A stretch of DNA of 17,043 nucleotides. It comes from an uncultured Verrucomicrobiota bacterium (GTDB taxonomy: Bacteria; Verrucomicrobiota; Kiritimatiellia; RFP12; UBA1067). The notes below the pieces were generated by a model. That model saw only the letters and a program-made list of their open reading frames with translations. It had not been told where the DNA came from and ran no database searches. Positions 1-7,584 of the stretch are shown here, one piece after another. The translations under genes were made by a program, and so were the position numbers. The stretch's first letter is position 1. Each line of letters starts with the position of its first letter. The stretch spans positions 1-17,043 of the forward strand of contig CAMOXA010000011.1 of NCBI GenBank assembly GCA_946628745.1, written 5' to 3'.

Positions 1-1734
1 GGCCGCGATCTCGTGGCGGCTGGCCATCTCGCCCTCGGTCAGCACGCCGTACTTGGCGAAAAGCGCCCTGTTGGCGGGATCGTTCATGGGCTCGATCGCC
101 TCGAGCGTGTCCCTGAGATTCGGCAGGCCCCGGCGGGCGGGCTCCTTGGGCCACTCGGCGCCGTATCCGTCGCCGGAGAAAAGGATGCGCTTGTGCTTGC
201 GGATGAGCCGCTGCAGCAGTTTCTGAAGCTCTTCGTTGAAGCGCCCGTCGTACTTGGGCGAGTTTTGCGGACATTCCACAAGCGCGTCCAGCTTGTCGCA
301 AATCGCGTCGATGGACTCCGCGACAATCGTGTTCAGGACCATCTGGCTCGCCGCGCAGTTCTGGGGCGCGCCGGGCGCCCGGAACTCGAACTTGTTGCCA
401 GTGAATGCGAACGGCGAAGTGCGGTTGCGGTCCGTAGTGTCGCGCGGTATCGGCGGCATGGCATCGACGCCTATCTTCATGGCCGTGCGGCCTGTCTTCT
501 TGCCGGCCGTTCCCGTCTCGATCTCGCGCATGACGGACGACAGCTCGTCGCCCAGAAAAATCGATATTATCGCCGGCGGGGCTTCGTTCGCTCCGAGCCG
601 ATGGTCGTTGCCGGCCCCGGCCGTCACGCTCCTGAGCATGTCCGCATGCAGGTCGACGGCCCGGATTATCGCCGAGAGGAACGTCAGGAATATCGCGTTG
701 TCGCGCGGGCTTTCGCCCGGCGAGAGGATGTTTTTGCCGCCGTAGGCTATCGACCAGTTGCAGTGCTTGCCGGAGCCATTTACGCCTTCGAAGGGCTTTT
801 CGTGCAGAAGGCAGACGAGTCCGTTCGCCTCCGCAGTCTCCCTCAGAACCTCCATGACAAGCATGTTGTGGTCGACGGCGAGGTTTATATCCTCGAACAT
901 CGGCGCGAGCTCGAACTGCGCCGGCGCGACCTCGTTGTGCCGCGTCTTGGCGGGTATGCCGAGACGCCAAAGTCGCCGTTCCACCTCTGTCATGAACTTG
1001 AGTATGCGTGGCTGTATCGCACCGAAGTAGTGGTCGTCAAGCTGCTGGTGCTTGGCAGGCGCCGCGCCGAACACCGTACGCCCGGTCTGCAGCAGATCGG
1101 GGCGTTTGAGGTAGAACGAGCGATCGACGAGAAAGTACTCCTGCTCGGCACCGAGCGTGATCGAGACATGCGCCTTTGCCCGGCGGAATTTCTTCATCAG
1201 CCTTTCGGTGGCGCGCGACACGGCCTGGACCGATCTCAAAAGCGGCGTCTTCATGTCGAGAGCCGCCCCGGTATAGGCGCAGAACACCGTCGGTATGCAC
1301 AGCGTCGCGCCGTTCTCGTGGCGCTTTATGAACGCCGGACTCGTCGGGTCCCACGCCGTGTAGCCGCGCGCCTCGAACGTGGACCTGAGGCCCCCCGACG
1401 GGAAGGAACTCGCGTCCGTCTCCCCGCCGATGAGGTTCCGGCCCGAAAACCGCTGGACGGCCTGCGCGACCCCGGCGGGCTCGAGAAACGCGTCGTGCTT
1501 CTCGGCCGTTCCGCCTGTCATCGGCTGGAACCAGTGCGTGAAGTGGGTCGCTCCGTTGGCGAGCGCCCAGTCTTTCATGCCCTGCGCCACGGCGTCGGCT
1601 ATGGACGGGTCGAGAGGCTTGCCGTCGCGCATCGTCGCTATAAGTTTCGACGCGACAGTCTTCGGCATATAGCGGTTTATCGCCTTTTCCGAAAAGACGT
1701 CGGCTCCGTATTCCTTGAGACTGGTGTCGGTCAT
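1..1734 (-). CDS. glnN: Type III glutamine synthetase (3' end cut by the window edge)
   Basis: This gene makes glutamine from glutamate, ammonia and ATP in the cytoplasm. The 578 visible residues carry family III hallmarks: THWFQPMTG at about 64-73, FPSGGLRSTFEARGYTAWDP at about 111-130, AEQEY (metal-binding glutamates) at 196-200, GSGKHCNWS at about 320-328, GAGNDHRLGANEAPPAI at 373-389 and NRTSPFAFTGNKFEFR at 437-452. Family III enzymes are usually about 700-730 residues, so roughly 130-150 C-terminal residues lie beyond base 1. The chosen ATG has a GGGGA ribosome site at 1741-1745, six bases upstream. It begins 22 bp after the stop of the glycogen phosphorylase gene, so co-transcription is likely. 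No disruption is seen. Sixteen of its 29 isoleucines use ATA. Identification is very secure. Confidence 0.97.
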   Translation of the reverse strand, partial: MTDTSLKEYGADVFSEKAINRYMPKTVASKLIATMRDGKPLDPSIADAVAQGMKDWALANGATHFTHWFQPMTGGTAEKHDAFLEPAGVAQAVQRFSGRNLIGGETDASSFPSGGLRSTFEARGYTAWDPTSPAFIKRHENGATLCIPTVFCAYTGAALDMKTPLLRSVQAVSRATERLMKKFRRAKAHVSITLGAEQEYFLVDRSFYLKRPDLLQTGRTVFGAAPAKHQQLDDHYFGAIQPRILKFMTEVERRLWRLGIPAKTRHNEVAPAQFELAPMFEDINLAVDHNMLVMEVLRETAEANGLVCLLHEKPFEGVNGSGKHCNWSIAYGGKNILSPGESPRDNAIFLTFLSAIIRAVDLHADMLRSVTAGAGNDHRLGANEAPPAIISIFLGDELSSVMREIETGTAGKKTGRTAMKIGVDAMPPIPRDTTDRNRTSPFAFTGNKFEFRAPGAPQNCAASQMVLNTIVAESIDAICDKLDALVECPQNSPKYDGRFNEELQKLLQRLIRKHKRILFSGDGYGAEWPKEPARRGLPNLRDTLEAIEPMNDPANRALFAKYGVLTEGEMASRHEIAA

Positions 1735-1756
1735 TTCGAGTCCCCGCGCCGCTCCG

Positions 1757-4222
1757 TCAGCCGAACTTGACCGGTTCGACGTGCCAGATGTCCTTGGCGT
1801 ACTCAAGAACGGCCCTGTCGGACGAGAAGCGCCCGGAGCGCGCGATGTTGACGAGCGACATGGCGTTCCACTTCTTCGCGTCGCGATACGTCGCGTCGAC
1901 CCTGTCCTGCGCCTCGGAGTAGCTCCTGAGGTCCGCCAGCAGCATGTAGTAGTCGTTGTAGTCGATGAGCGAGCGGATGATCGGGTCGAACAGGCCCGGT
2001 TCAAGCAGCGAGAACACGTTCGCCTTTATCATGTCGATCGCGTCCTTGATTTCCGGATCCTTCCTGTAGAATTCCTTCGACGAGTAGCTCGGCCTGAGTC
2101 TGGCGACATCCTCGGTGCGCATTCCGAAAAGGAACATGTTCCCGTCGCCGACCTCCTGGTTGATTTCGACGTTGGCGCCGTCGTAGGTGCCGATCGTGAG
2201 CGCTCCGTTCATCATGAACTTCATGTTGCCCGTGCCAGACGCTTCCATGCCGGCGAGGGATATCTGCTCGGAGACTTCCGCCGCGGGCATTATCTTCTCG
2301 GCGAGCGATACGCGGTAGTCGGGCAAAAACGCCACCGACAGCTTCTCGCGCGTCCTCGGGTTGGAGTTCACCACTCCCGCTATGCCGTGGATGAGCCGAA
2401 TGATGAGCTTCGCCATGTAGTACCCGGGCGCGGCCTTCGCCGCGAAGATGAAGCTTCTCGGCGCCGGGTCGTACTTCGGATCGTTGACGAGGCGGTTGTA
2501 GAACACGATGATATACAGCGCGAGAAGAAGCTGGCGCTTGTACTCGTGCAGACGCTTCACCTGCACGTCGAATATCGACGACGGGTCGAGCGACGCGCCG
2601 AGGTTTCTCTTGACCCAGTTCGAGAGCTGGCCCTTGTTCGAGCGCTTGATTTTCGCGAGCGAATCGAGAAACGTCTTGTCGCCTTTGAACGTCTCCAGCT
2701 TCTTGAGTTGCGCGAGGTCGGTCACCCATTCCTCGCCGATGTTTTCGGTGATGAGCTGCGCGAGCGAAGGATTCGCCTTGAGAAGCCAGCGGCGCGGCGT
2801 GATGCCGTTCGTCACGTTGTGGAATTTCTCCGGGAACATCTCGTAGAAATCCTTGAACAGGCTGTCCTTGAGTATCTGCGAGTGCAGCTCGGCGACTCCG
2901 TTCACGGACGATGTCGCCACAAGGCACATGTTCGCCATTCTGACGTACCTCTCGCCGTTTTCGTCCACGAGCGACATCCTCTGCAGACGCTTGATGTCGC
3001 CGGGATGCTGCGAGGCGATCTGCTGCAGGAACCTGCCGTTGATTTCGTAGATTATCTGCAAATGGCGAGGCAGCAACCTTTCGAGCATGGAAATCGGCCA
3101 CTTCTCTAGAGCCTCGGGCAGAATCGTGTGGTTCGTGTAGCCGGTCGAACGGCGGGTGAGGTCCCACGCCTTGTCCCAGCCAAGCCCCTCCTGGTCGATG
3201 AGAATTCGCATGAGCTCGGGGATGACGAGCGCCGGGTGCGTCTCGTTGAGGTGAATGAACACCTTGTCCGGGAGCGCGTCCCACCCCTCGTTCAACTCGC
3301 TGTAGCGCCGGAGTATGTCCTTCAGCGAGCACGCCACGAAGAAATACTGCTGGCGCAGACGCAGCTCCTTGCCCTGCGACGTGTTGTCGTTCGGGTAGAG
3401 GACCTTCGTCAGATTCTCCGCGAGGACCTTGCCCTCGACGGCTTCTACGTAGGAGCCCTTGTTGAAGTCCGCGAGGTCGAACTCGTCGACGGCCTTGGCG
3501 GACCACAGTCTCAGAGTGTTGACCGCGTTGCGGTAACCGACGATCGGCAGGTCGTACGGCGTGCCCGAAACCTGCTCGGCCGGCACCCAGCGCCACTGCT
3601 GGCGGCCGCGTTCGTTCAAGCACTCCACGTGCCCGCCGAACTGCACGAGCTGGCTGTATTCGGGGCGGGCCATCTCCCAGGGATATCCGTCCTTGAGCCA
3701 TGCGTCGGGCTCTTCGATCTGGTTGCCGTCGACAATCTTTTGGCGGAATATGCCGTAGTCGTACCTCAGTCCGTAGCCCATGCCTGCGAGGTCGAGCGTC
3801 GACATGGAGTCGAGATAGCACGCCGCGAGCCGTCCAAGGCCGCCGTTGCCCAACCCTGCGTCGGTCTCGTAGTCTCTGAGGTCGTTCCAGTTGATCCCGT
3901 ATTCTTTGAGGGCATCGCGGCACAGCTGGTCGGCCTTCAGGTTTATTACATTGTTGCCGAGAAGCCTGCCCATCAAGAACTCGAGCGACATGTAATAGAC
4001 GCGTTTCGTGTTCTGGCGGTGGTATTCTTCCTGCGTGTTTATCCAGCGCTCGACGATGCGGTCGCGCACCGCGTTGGCAAACGCCGTGTACTGGTCGCGC
4101 GGCGTGGCGCGATCTATGTCTTTGGCCAGCGAATACCTGATGTGCCACGCAAAGTCCTCCTTAAGTCCGTCAACGGACATCTCGACTCTGCGGTCCTTTT
4201 TTCTGTTGCTCTTTTTGTCCAT
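1757..4222 (-). CDS. glgP: Glycogen/starch/maltodextrin phosphorylase
   Basis: This is a complete 821-residue GT35 alpha-glucan phosphorylase, a normal length for the family. It releases glucose-1-phosphate from glycogen or maltodextrin ends with phosphate in the cytoplasm. The PLP-binding signature EASGTGNMKFMMNGALTIGT is present, with the Schiff-base lysine at about residue 668. Other typical family blocks are YYMSLEFLMGRLLGNN, the LGNGGLGRLAACYLDSMSTL stretch, GYGLRYDYGIFRQ, and VQVKRLHEYKRQLL near residue 570. The ATG has AAAGGA at 4227-4232, four bases upstream. A second in-frame ATG at residue 15 (MSVDGLK) is also possible, because the first 14 residues are a basic extension. It lies 52 bp after the AsmA-like gene and 22 bp before glnN. 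A link between glycogen breakdown and nitrogen assimilation is inferred from position only. Confidence 0.97.
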   Translation of the reverse strand: MDKKSNRKKDRRVEMSVDGLKEDFAWHIRYSLAKDIDRATPRDQYTAFANAVRDRIVERWINTQEEYHRQNTKRVYYMSLEFLMGRLLGNNVINLKADQLCRDALKEYGINWNDLRDYETDAGLGNGGLGRLAACYLDSMSTLDLAGMGYGLRYDYGIFRQKIVDGNQIEEPDAWLKDGYPWEMARPEYSQLVQFGGHVECLNERGRQQWRWVPAEQVSGTPYDLPIVGYRNAVNTLRLWSAKAVDEFDLADFNKGSYVEAVEGKVLAENLTKVLYPNDNTSQGKELRLRQQYFFVACSLKDILRRYSELNEGWDALPDKVFIHLNETHPALVIPELMRILIDQEGLGWDKAWDLTRRSTGYTNHTILPEALEKWPISMLERLLPRHLQIIYEINGRFLQQIASQHPGDIKRLQRMSLVDENGERYVRMANMCLVATSSVNGVAELHSQILKDSLFKDFYEMFPEKFHNVTNGITPRRWLLKANPSLAQLITENIGEEWVTDLAQLKKLETFKGDKTFLDSLAKIKRSNKGQLSNWVKRNLGASLDPSSIFDVQVKRLHEYKRQLLLALYIIVFYNRLVNDPKYDPAPRSFIFAAKAAPGYYMAKLIIRLIHGIAGVVNSNPRTREKLSVAFLPDYRVSLAEKIMPAAEVSEQISLAGMEASGTGNMKFMMNGALTIGTYDGANVEINQEVGDGNMFLFGMRTEDVARLRPSYSSKEFYRKDPEIKDAIDMIKANVFSLLEPGLFDPIIRSLIDYNDYYMLLADLRSYSEAQDRVDATYRDAKKWNAMSLVNIARSGRFSSDRAVLEYAKDIWHVEPVKFG

Positions 4223-4235
4223 GTTTTCCTTTAGC

Positions 4236-4251
4236 TCCGCCGCTGGGCGGA
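4236..4251 (-). other. Small hairpin just upstream of the glgP ribosome site
   Basis: A perfect 6-bp stem (TCCGCC/GGCGGA) with a 4-base loop lies in the 52-bp gap between the AsmA-like gene and glgP, four bases upstream of the AAAGGA ribosome site. No U-run follows it on the minus strand, so it does not look like an intrinsic terminator. It may slow upstream decay or modulate glgP translation, but six GC pairs in GC-rich DNA can arise by chance. Confidence 0.3.
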
Positions 4252-4274
4252 TGGGGGTTGTTTCTCCAAAATCG

Positions 4275-5399
4275 CTAGAACAGGCTCTTTACAGAGTCTG
4301 CGGCGGAATTGATCGCACCGCCCACGGCGCCGGCGGTATCCTTGATCGCACCGCCCACGGCGCCGGCCGTATCCTTGATAGCGCCACCCACTGCGCCGGC
4401 CGCGTCTCCCGCGGCGTCCACGGCGCCGCCTGCCGCCCCGGCCACTGCGCCCGCGCCGTCCTTGACGGCCCCGGCCGTCGCGCCCGCGACATCACCTGCC
4501 GCCCCGGCCACTGCACCCGCGCCGTCCTTGACGGCCCCGGCCAATGCACCCGCGCCGTCCTTGACGACGTCACCCACGGTGCCCGCGACATTCTTGACGG
4601 CGCCGACGAGCGCATCCGCTCCCTCGACAGCCATCTTGAGCGCGCTGCCCATTCCGGCGCTGACCTTGTCCGCCGCTTCGCATATCGCGTCGACAATCGC
4701 CCTGATCGCGCCGTCCTCGGACACCCCGCCGCCGTCTTTGCCGATATCCAATATCTCTATGTCGGGAATCGGTATCACGCCGTGGCTCCACTGTATCTTC
4801 GTGCCTGTTATGAAAACGCGGTCGATGACGACCTTCTTGCCGCCGTCCTTCTTGGCCTCGGGCTCCGCCCCGCCGGCGGGTTCGTCCTTCTTGCCGGCCT
4901 CGGGAACCTCTTTCCCGCCATCGTCTTTTTCCTTGCCGCCAGAAGCGTTCTCTATGATTTCGCCGATGTTCGAGAATGTCGCGTCGCCGTACACGAAGAG
5001 GTCCTTGATTGTTATTTCGCCGATGTGCACCGTGTCGCCCAGAACCGAAAGCGGCGACATGCTCACATCGATCGACGAGAAGCCCACCGCGTTCGTGGAC
5101 GACGACGACAGCGCGTCGCCCACTGCCGCGATCGCGCTCGCCACATCCGTAACGGGCTTGCTTTCGGCGTAGAACCGTTCCGGATTGCGCAGCTGCATGT
5201 CACCCATGTGCAGACGCCCGCGGTACAGGTTGAGCGAGAACTCGCCGAGGTTGAACCCTGTCTTCGTGATCTCCGGGACCTTCGAATTCGCCAATCCCTT
5301 CACAACGGGCCCCAGCCACACGGGATGCGCCAAAAGCGCGACCAGTACGACCGCCAGAACGTATCCGGCTATTTTGAACAGCGTCTTGATGATCTTCAT
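4275..5399 (-). CDS. AsmA-like membrane-anchored envelope protein with 11-residue repeat tail
   Basis: The product has 374 residues. Residues about 7-24 form a single hydrophobic N-terminal membrane segment. Residues about 25-150 resemble the start of AsmA/DUF748-type proteins: a short segment after the membrane helix, then FSLNLYRGRLHMGDMQLRNP and a repeating beta pattern ending in VHIGEITIKDLFVYGDA. Residues 153-188 are a charged Lys/Glu/Gly/Asp linker, and 189-220 return to the beta pattern. From about 281 to 360 the protein is nearly all Ala/Gly/Val in 11-residue repeats (AGAVKDG, AGAVGGAIKDT). AsmA-like proteins are known to take part in envelope lipid transport or outer-membrane maintenance, but this one is short and its role is inferred. 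Its ATG overlaps the stop of the LolA-like gene (ATGA), and a full GAGGAGGT ribosome site lies at 5403-5410 inside that gene. It is likely translationally coupled. Confidence 0.8.
   Translation of the reverse strand: MKIIKTLFKIAGYVLAVVLVALLAHPVWLGPVVKGLANSKVPEITKTGFNLGEFSLNLYRGRLHMGDMQLRNPERFYAESKPVTDVASAIAAVGDALSSSSTNAVGFSSIDVSMSPLSVLGDTVHIGEITIKDLFVYGDATFSNIGEIIENASGGKEKDDGGKEVPEAGKKDEPAGGAEPEAKKDGGKKVVIDRVFITGTKIQWSHGVIPIPDIEILDIGKDGGGVSEDGAIRAIVDAICEAADKVSAGMGSALKMAVEGADALVGAVKNVAGTVGDVVKDGAGALAGAVKDGAGAVAGAAGDVAGATAGAVKDGAGAVAGAAGGAVDAAGDAAGAVGGAIKDTAGAVGGAIKDTAGAVGGAINSAADSVKSLF
4311..4562 (-). repeat. In-frame 33-bp tandem repeats coding for an Ala/Gly-rich tail
   Basis: Units of 33 bp are repeated inside the AsmA-like gene. 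The units at 4311-4343 and 4344-4376 differ at one base out of 33, and further units to about 4562 are more diverged. A longer 66-bp periodicity is also visible between about 4440 and 4555. Each unit codes 11 residues such as AGAVGGAIKDT. This is a coding minisatellite. The near identity of two units suggests recent duplication or slippage and possible length variation between strains. Confidence 0.85.
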
Positions 5400-6079
5400 A
5401 TGACCTCCTCAACTACTATTTTGGTTCTGTACTTCGCGCCGGGCGGACCCACCTCGATGTTCTTGGGGGCCCATCTGTCGCCGAATTTCTTCAAGCTGGT
5501 GCAAAACAGTTCCCGCACGACCTTTCCGTCCACGACTTCCTCGGCCTGCAACATCGCGCCGGTCTTGCGGTCGACCCACGCGCGCACCGCCCTGCCGCCG
5601 TTCTTCAGAAGGAGCACGCGGCAGACTATGCCCTGGACCGATTCGGACTCCCGCGAAGTGTCGAACGACACATCGTCCCACCAAAGGTAGTCCAACGTGA
5701 GGTCGCTCCATGTGACATCCGTGTCGAGCAGCCTCCCGCCCTTGGCGACTTCGACCGGGCGGTCCTCCTTGTCGTACACCGCGAGCGCCGTATCGCCTTT
5801 TTCGCGCGTGAGGACGTACTTGTACGCGGCGATCTGGGTGCCGTGGCGGCTGCGCCTGTTGATATGGCCTTTTATCACGACCTTTTCGGGAACCATCGCG
5901 CGGCAGCCTTCAACCATCTCCCGTGCGGTCGCGTTCTCGCCGAAAACAGGCTTCTCGGCGAGTGCGGCGAGTTCGCTCGCGCCAGGGATGCCGTCAGCGG
6001 GCGTCTGTGCCGCGTCCGCCGGCGCGGCGGGCGGCACGGCGGCGGCCGCCGCCAGCAATACTGCCAACGCCGCCGTCAT
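5396..6079 (-). CDS. LolA-like periplasmic protein (outer-membrane lipoprotein-sorting-like)
   Basis: The product has 227 residues. Residues 1-24 are an alanine-rich export signal ending near ADAAQ, although the usual basic residues before the hydrophobic core are missing. The body has the pattern of the LolA_like family common in PVC bacteria: a helix containing MVEGCRAMVP, then strands with VIKGHINRRSRHG, ALAVYDKED, the block VTWSDLTLDYLWWDDVSF, VCRVLLL, VRAWVDRKTGAMLQAEEVVD, and a closing KKFGDRWAPKNIEV. Such proteins carry lipoproteins or lipids across the periplasm; the cargo here is unknown. The ATG overlaps the TPR gene stop (ATGA), with a GGAGG ribosome site at 6090-6094. The 3' end overlaps the AsmA-like gene by four bases. 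The triad suggests an envelope transport unit. Family assignment is good; cargo is inference. Confidence 0.82.
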   Translation of the reverse strand: MTAALAVLLAAAAAVPPAAPADAAQTPADGIPGASELAALAEKPVFGENATAREMVEGCRAMVPEKVVIKGHINRRSRHGTQIAAYKYVLTREKGDTALAVYDKEDRPVEVAKGGRLLDTDVTWSDLTLDYLWWDDVSFDTSRESESVQGIVCRVLLLKNGGRAVRAWVDRKTGAMLQAEEVVDGKVVRELFCTSLKKFGDRWAPKNIEVGPPGAKYRTKIVVEEVI

Positions 6080-6921
6080 TTCAGTTTAGCCTCCAGTTCG
6101 TCGTCGATGGGTCCGCCGCAGTTCTCGCGCCCGTGTTCGTAGTATCTCAGCGCAGGCTCCTTGCCGGCATCGCCGCGCATCTGCAGCGTGAGCTTCGCCA
6201 GATTGTAGAAGCCGTAGTACGTGCCGGGATTCGACTGGGTCAGCTGCACGAGCGTGCGCTCGGCCGTCTCCAGATCGCCGCTGGCCGCCTCGACCGCGGC
6301 GCGCAGGTTCAACGCCGCAGGATCGTTCGGACGCAGCGCCAGAATGTCCTGGACTCTCCGCCGCGCTTCGTCGTATTCGCCGGCCTTCAGCGCATCGGCG
6401 GCCGCCTGCATCTTGGCCTTGTGCGCCCCCAGCAGACGGCTCATCCCCGCGTCTTGGCTTTCCCGCGCGGTCAATGTCCCCGCCGGACGCCCGGGCTTCT
6501 CTTCCGGCGGCTTTTCGGCGGCTTTCTTCTCCGCATACCTCTTTTCGAGTTCCGTCGTATCGGTGTTCACTACCGCTTTCGTGTTCTTCTTCGCCTGATC
6601 GAGGAGCAGCGAATCTATCGCTGAATCGATATACGCTTTTTTGTTGCGCACCGTCGAGAACTCGCTCGATTCCGCCCTGTCGGGGTTTTCAATCTCGATG
6701 CGCTCGAGTTCGGCGTAGGCGAGGCGGTATTTCTCGACGGCCTCGGCGACCTTCCCGTCGGACGCGAGATCCGAGGCTTCGTCCATCAGCAGCGACGCCG
6801 GCTCCATCAATTCCGACATCCGCGGCTTGGCGGTTTCATCGGACCCGAACGGCCAACGCCAAGCCGCGCCGGCGGCCAGCGTCAGCGAAAAGACCCAAAA
6901 AATCGCGATAGTATGTCTCAT
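6076..6921 (-). CDS. Exported TPR-repeat protein, first gene of an envelope operon
   Basis: The product has 281 residues. Residues 1-20 are a signal peptide (MRHTIAIFWVFSLTLAAGAA). A helical hairpin with TPR character lies at about 42-75 (ASDGKVAEAVEKYRLAYAEL). A charged Lys/Glu/Pro linker follows at about 108-150, and two or three TPR units at about 165-265 (ADALKAGEYDEARRRVQDIL; LRPNDPAALNLRAAVEAASG). TPR proteins are protein-interaction scaffolds, so this is probably a periplasmic adaptor for the LolA-like and AsmA-like proteins. That role is inferred from operon position. The start is fixed by the need to keep the signal peptide. The promoter lies only eight bases upstream and there is no ribosome site, which suggests a leaderless message. 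The gene ends in an ATGA overlap with the LolA-like gene. Confidence 0.82.
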   Translation of the reverse strand: MRHTIAIFWVFSLTLAAGAAWRWPFGSDETAKPRMSELMEPASLLMDEASDLASDGKVAEAVEKYRLAYAELERIEIENPDRAESSEFSTVRNKKAYIDSAIDSLLLDQAKKNTKAVVNTDTTELEKRYAEKKAAEKPPEEKPGRPAGTLTARESQDAGMSRLLGAHKAKMQAAADALKAGEYDEARRRVQDILALRPNDPAALNLRAAVEAASGDLETAERTLVQLTQSNPGTYYGFYNLAKLTLQMRGDAGKEPALRYYEHGRENCGGPIDDELEAKLK

Positions 6922-6929
6922 CGGCGCAT

Positions 6930-6958
6930 ATTATACCAAAAATCGGCCCGGCTGTGAA
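6930..6958 (-). promoter_or_regulatory. Sigma70-type promoter of the TPR-lolA-asmA operon, probably leaderless
   Basis: The minus strand shows a -35 box TTCACA at 6953-6958 (5 of 6 to TTGACA), a 17-base spacer, and a perfect -10 box TATAAT at 6930-6935. Only eight bases (ATGCGCCG) separate the -10 box from the ATG at 6921. The expected start site is within about three bases of the ATG, giving a leaderless or near-leaderless mRNA. This is the best promoter match in the window. Confidence 0.8.
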
Positions 6959-6984
6959 TTACAGGTTCCCCATTTTTTCGCCGG

Positions 6985-7584
6985 TCAAATCCTGCAGCAA
7001 GCGTAGCGACGCAGCGCGGCACTTTCGGGCGAAGGCGCGGGGAAATCGAAGACCACCCCGTAGGGGACGGGTTCATCAGTGGTGAAAATGCATATCACAG
7101 CGGAACGCGCGAGAAACGTCGACAGCGAGCGCATCGTCTTGAAAGCCCGCCGTCTGTCGGTCCTGCTTCGTGGCTCACGCCGGTCGAACGAGTCGAGCGA
7201 ATCGACGATTATCGCGTCGAACGCGCCCGAACGCGCCAGCGAGTCGGCTATTGCCAAAGCTTCGGCCGGCGAGTCCGGCTGGGCCGCCACGAGATCCGGC
7301 AGGCTTACGCCGGCCCGAGAGGCGAGAGCGGAGTCAAGCGTTTGAGCCGCATCGACCAGCGCGACCGCGAGTCCCCGGCGCTGGGCAGAGGCGACAAGCC
7401 GAAGCGCCGCGTACGTCCTGCGGTCCGCGTCTCCTTCGCGCAATTCCACGAGCCCGCCGGCAAAAGGGCTGGCACGGGCGAATCCCGGCAATACGCGGGC
7501 GAACAGGCGCAAGAGCCCATTCTCCAAGTTGCAAGGTCTGGATTTCGCCGCCGGTTCAATCGCACCAGTTGACGTACTGTTCAT
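6985..7584 (-). CDS. RecA-like protein lacking Walker A and catalytic Glu (RecA pseudo-ATPase)
   Basis: The product has 199 residues against about 340-350 for RecA. Residues 43-133 align by eye along the RecA core: GGLVEL, then AALRLVASAQRRGLAVALVD, SRAGVSLPDLVAAQPDS, AEALAIADSLARSGAFDAII and VDSLDSF. RecA has GPESSGKT where this protein has EGDADRRT (50-57), so the P-loop and its lysine are gone. The catalytic Glu of DAEHALD is Ala80 (DAAQTLD). The Walker B aspartate is kept (Asp128). The L1/L2 DNA-binding loops are not recognisable, and the RecA C-terminal domain is absent. The reading frame is intact and in an operon, so a non-ATPase partner or regulator, in the manner of ImuA-like or other RecA paralogues, is more likely than a pseudogene. 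The ATG overlaps yraN by 29 bp and has no clear ribosome site, so a later TTG start is possible. Confidence 0.75.
   Translation of the reverse strand: MNSTSTGAIEPAAKSRPCNLENGLLRLFARVLPGFARASPFAGGLVELREGDADRRTYAALRLVASAQRRGLAVALVDAAQTLDSALASRAGVSLPDLVAAQPDSPAEALAIADSLARSGAFDAIIVDSLDSFDRREPRSRTDRRRAFKTMRSLSTFLARSAVICIFTTDEPVPYGVVFDFPAPSPESAALRRYACCRI

Noticed and set aside
13..1770. Long plus-strand open frame opposite the glutamine synthetase gene
   Set aside because: It is the antisense shadow of glnN. The product is Arg/Val/Leu-rich with no recognisable domain, while the minus strand gives a full GS III signature set.
1715..4234. Long plus-strand open frames opposite glycogen phosphorylase
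   Set aside because: They are shadows in GC-rich DNA with no family motifs; the minus strand codes a complete phosphorylase.
4311..4562. CRISPR-like array
   Set aside because: The repeats are contiguous, in frame with a protein gene and without unique spacers, so they are a coding tandem repeat.
6985..7584. RecA-like gene as a simple pseudogene
   Set aside because: The frame is open over 199 codons with no internal stops, typical codon use, and overlapping start within yraN, all suggesting a maintained gene. The lack of a clear ribosome site keeps some doubt.
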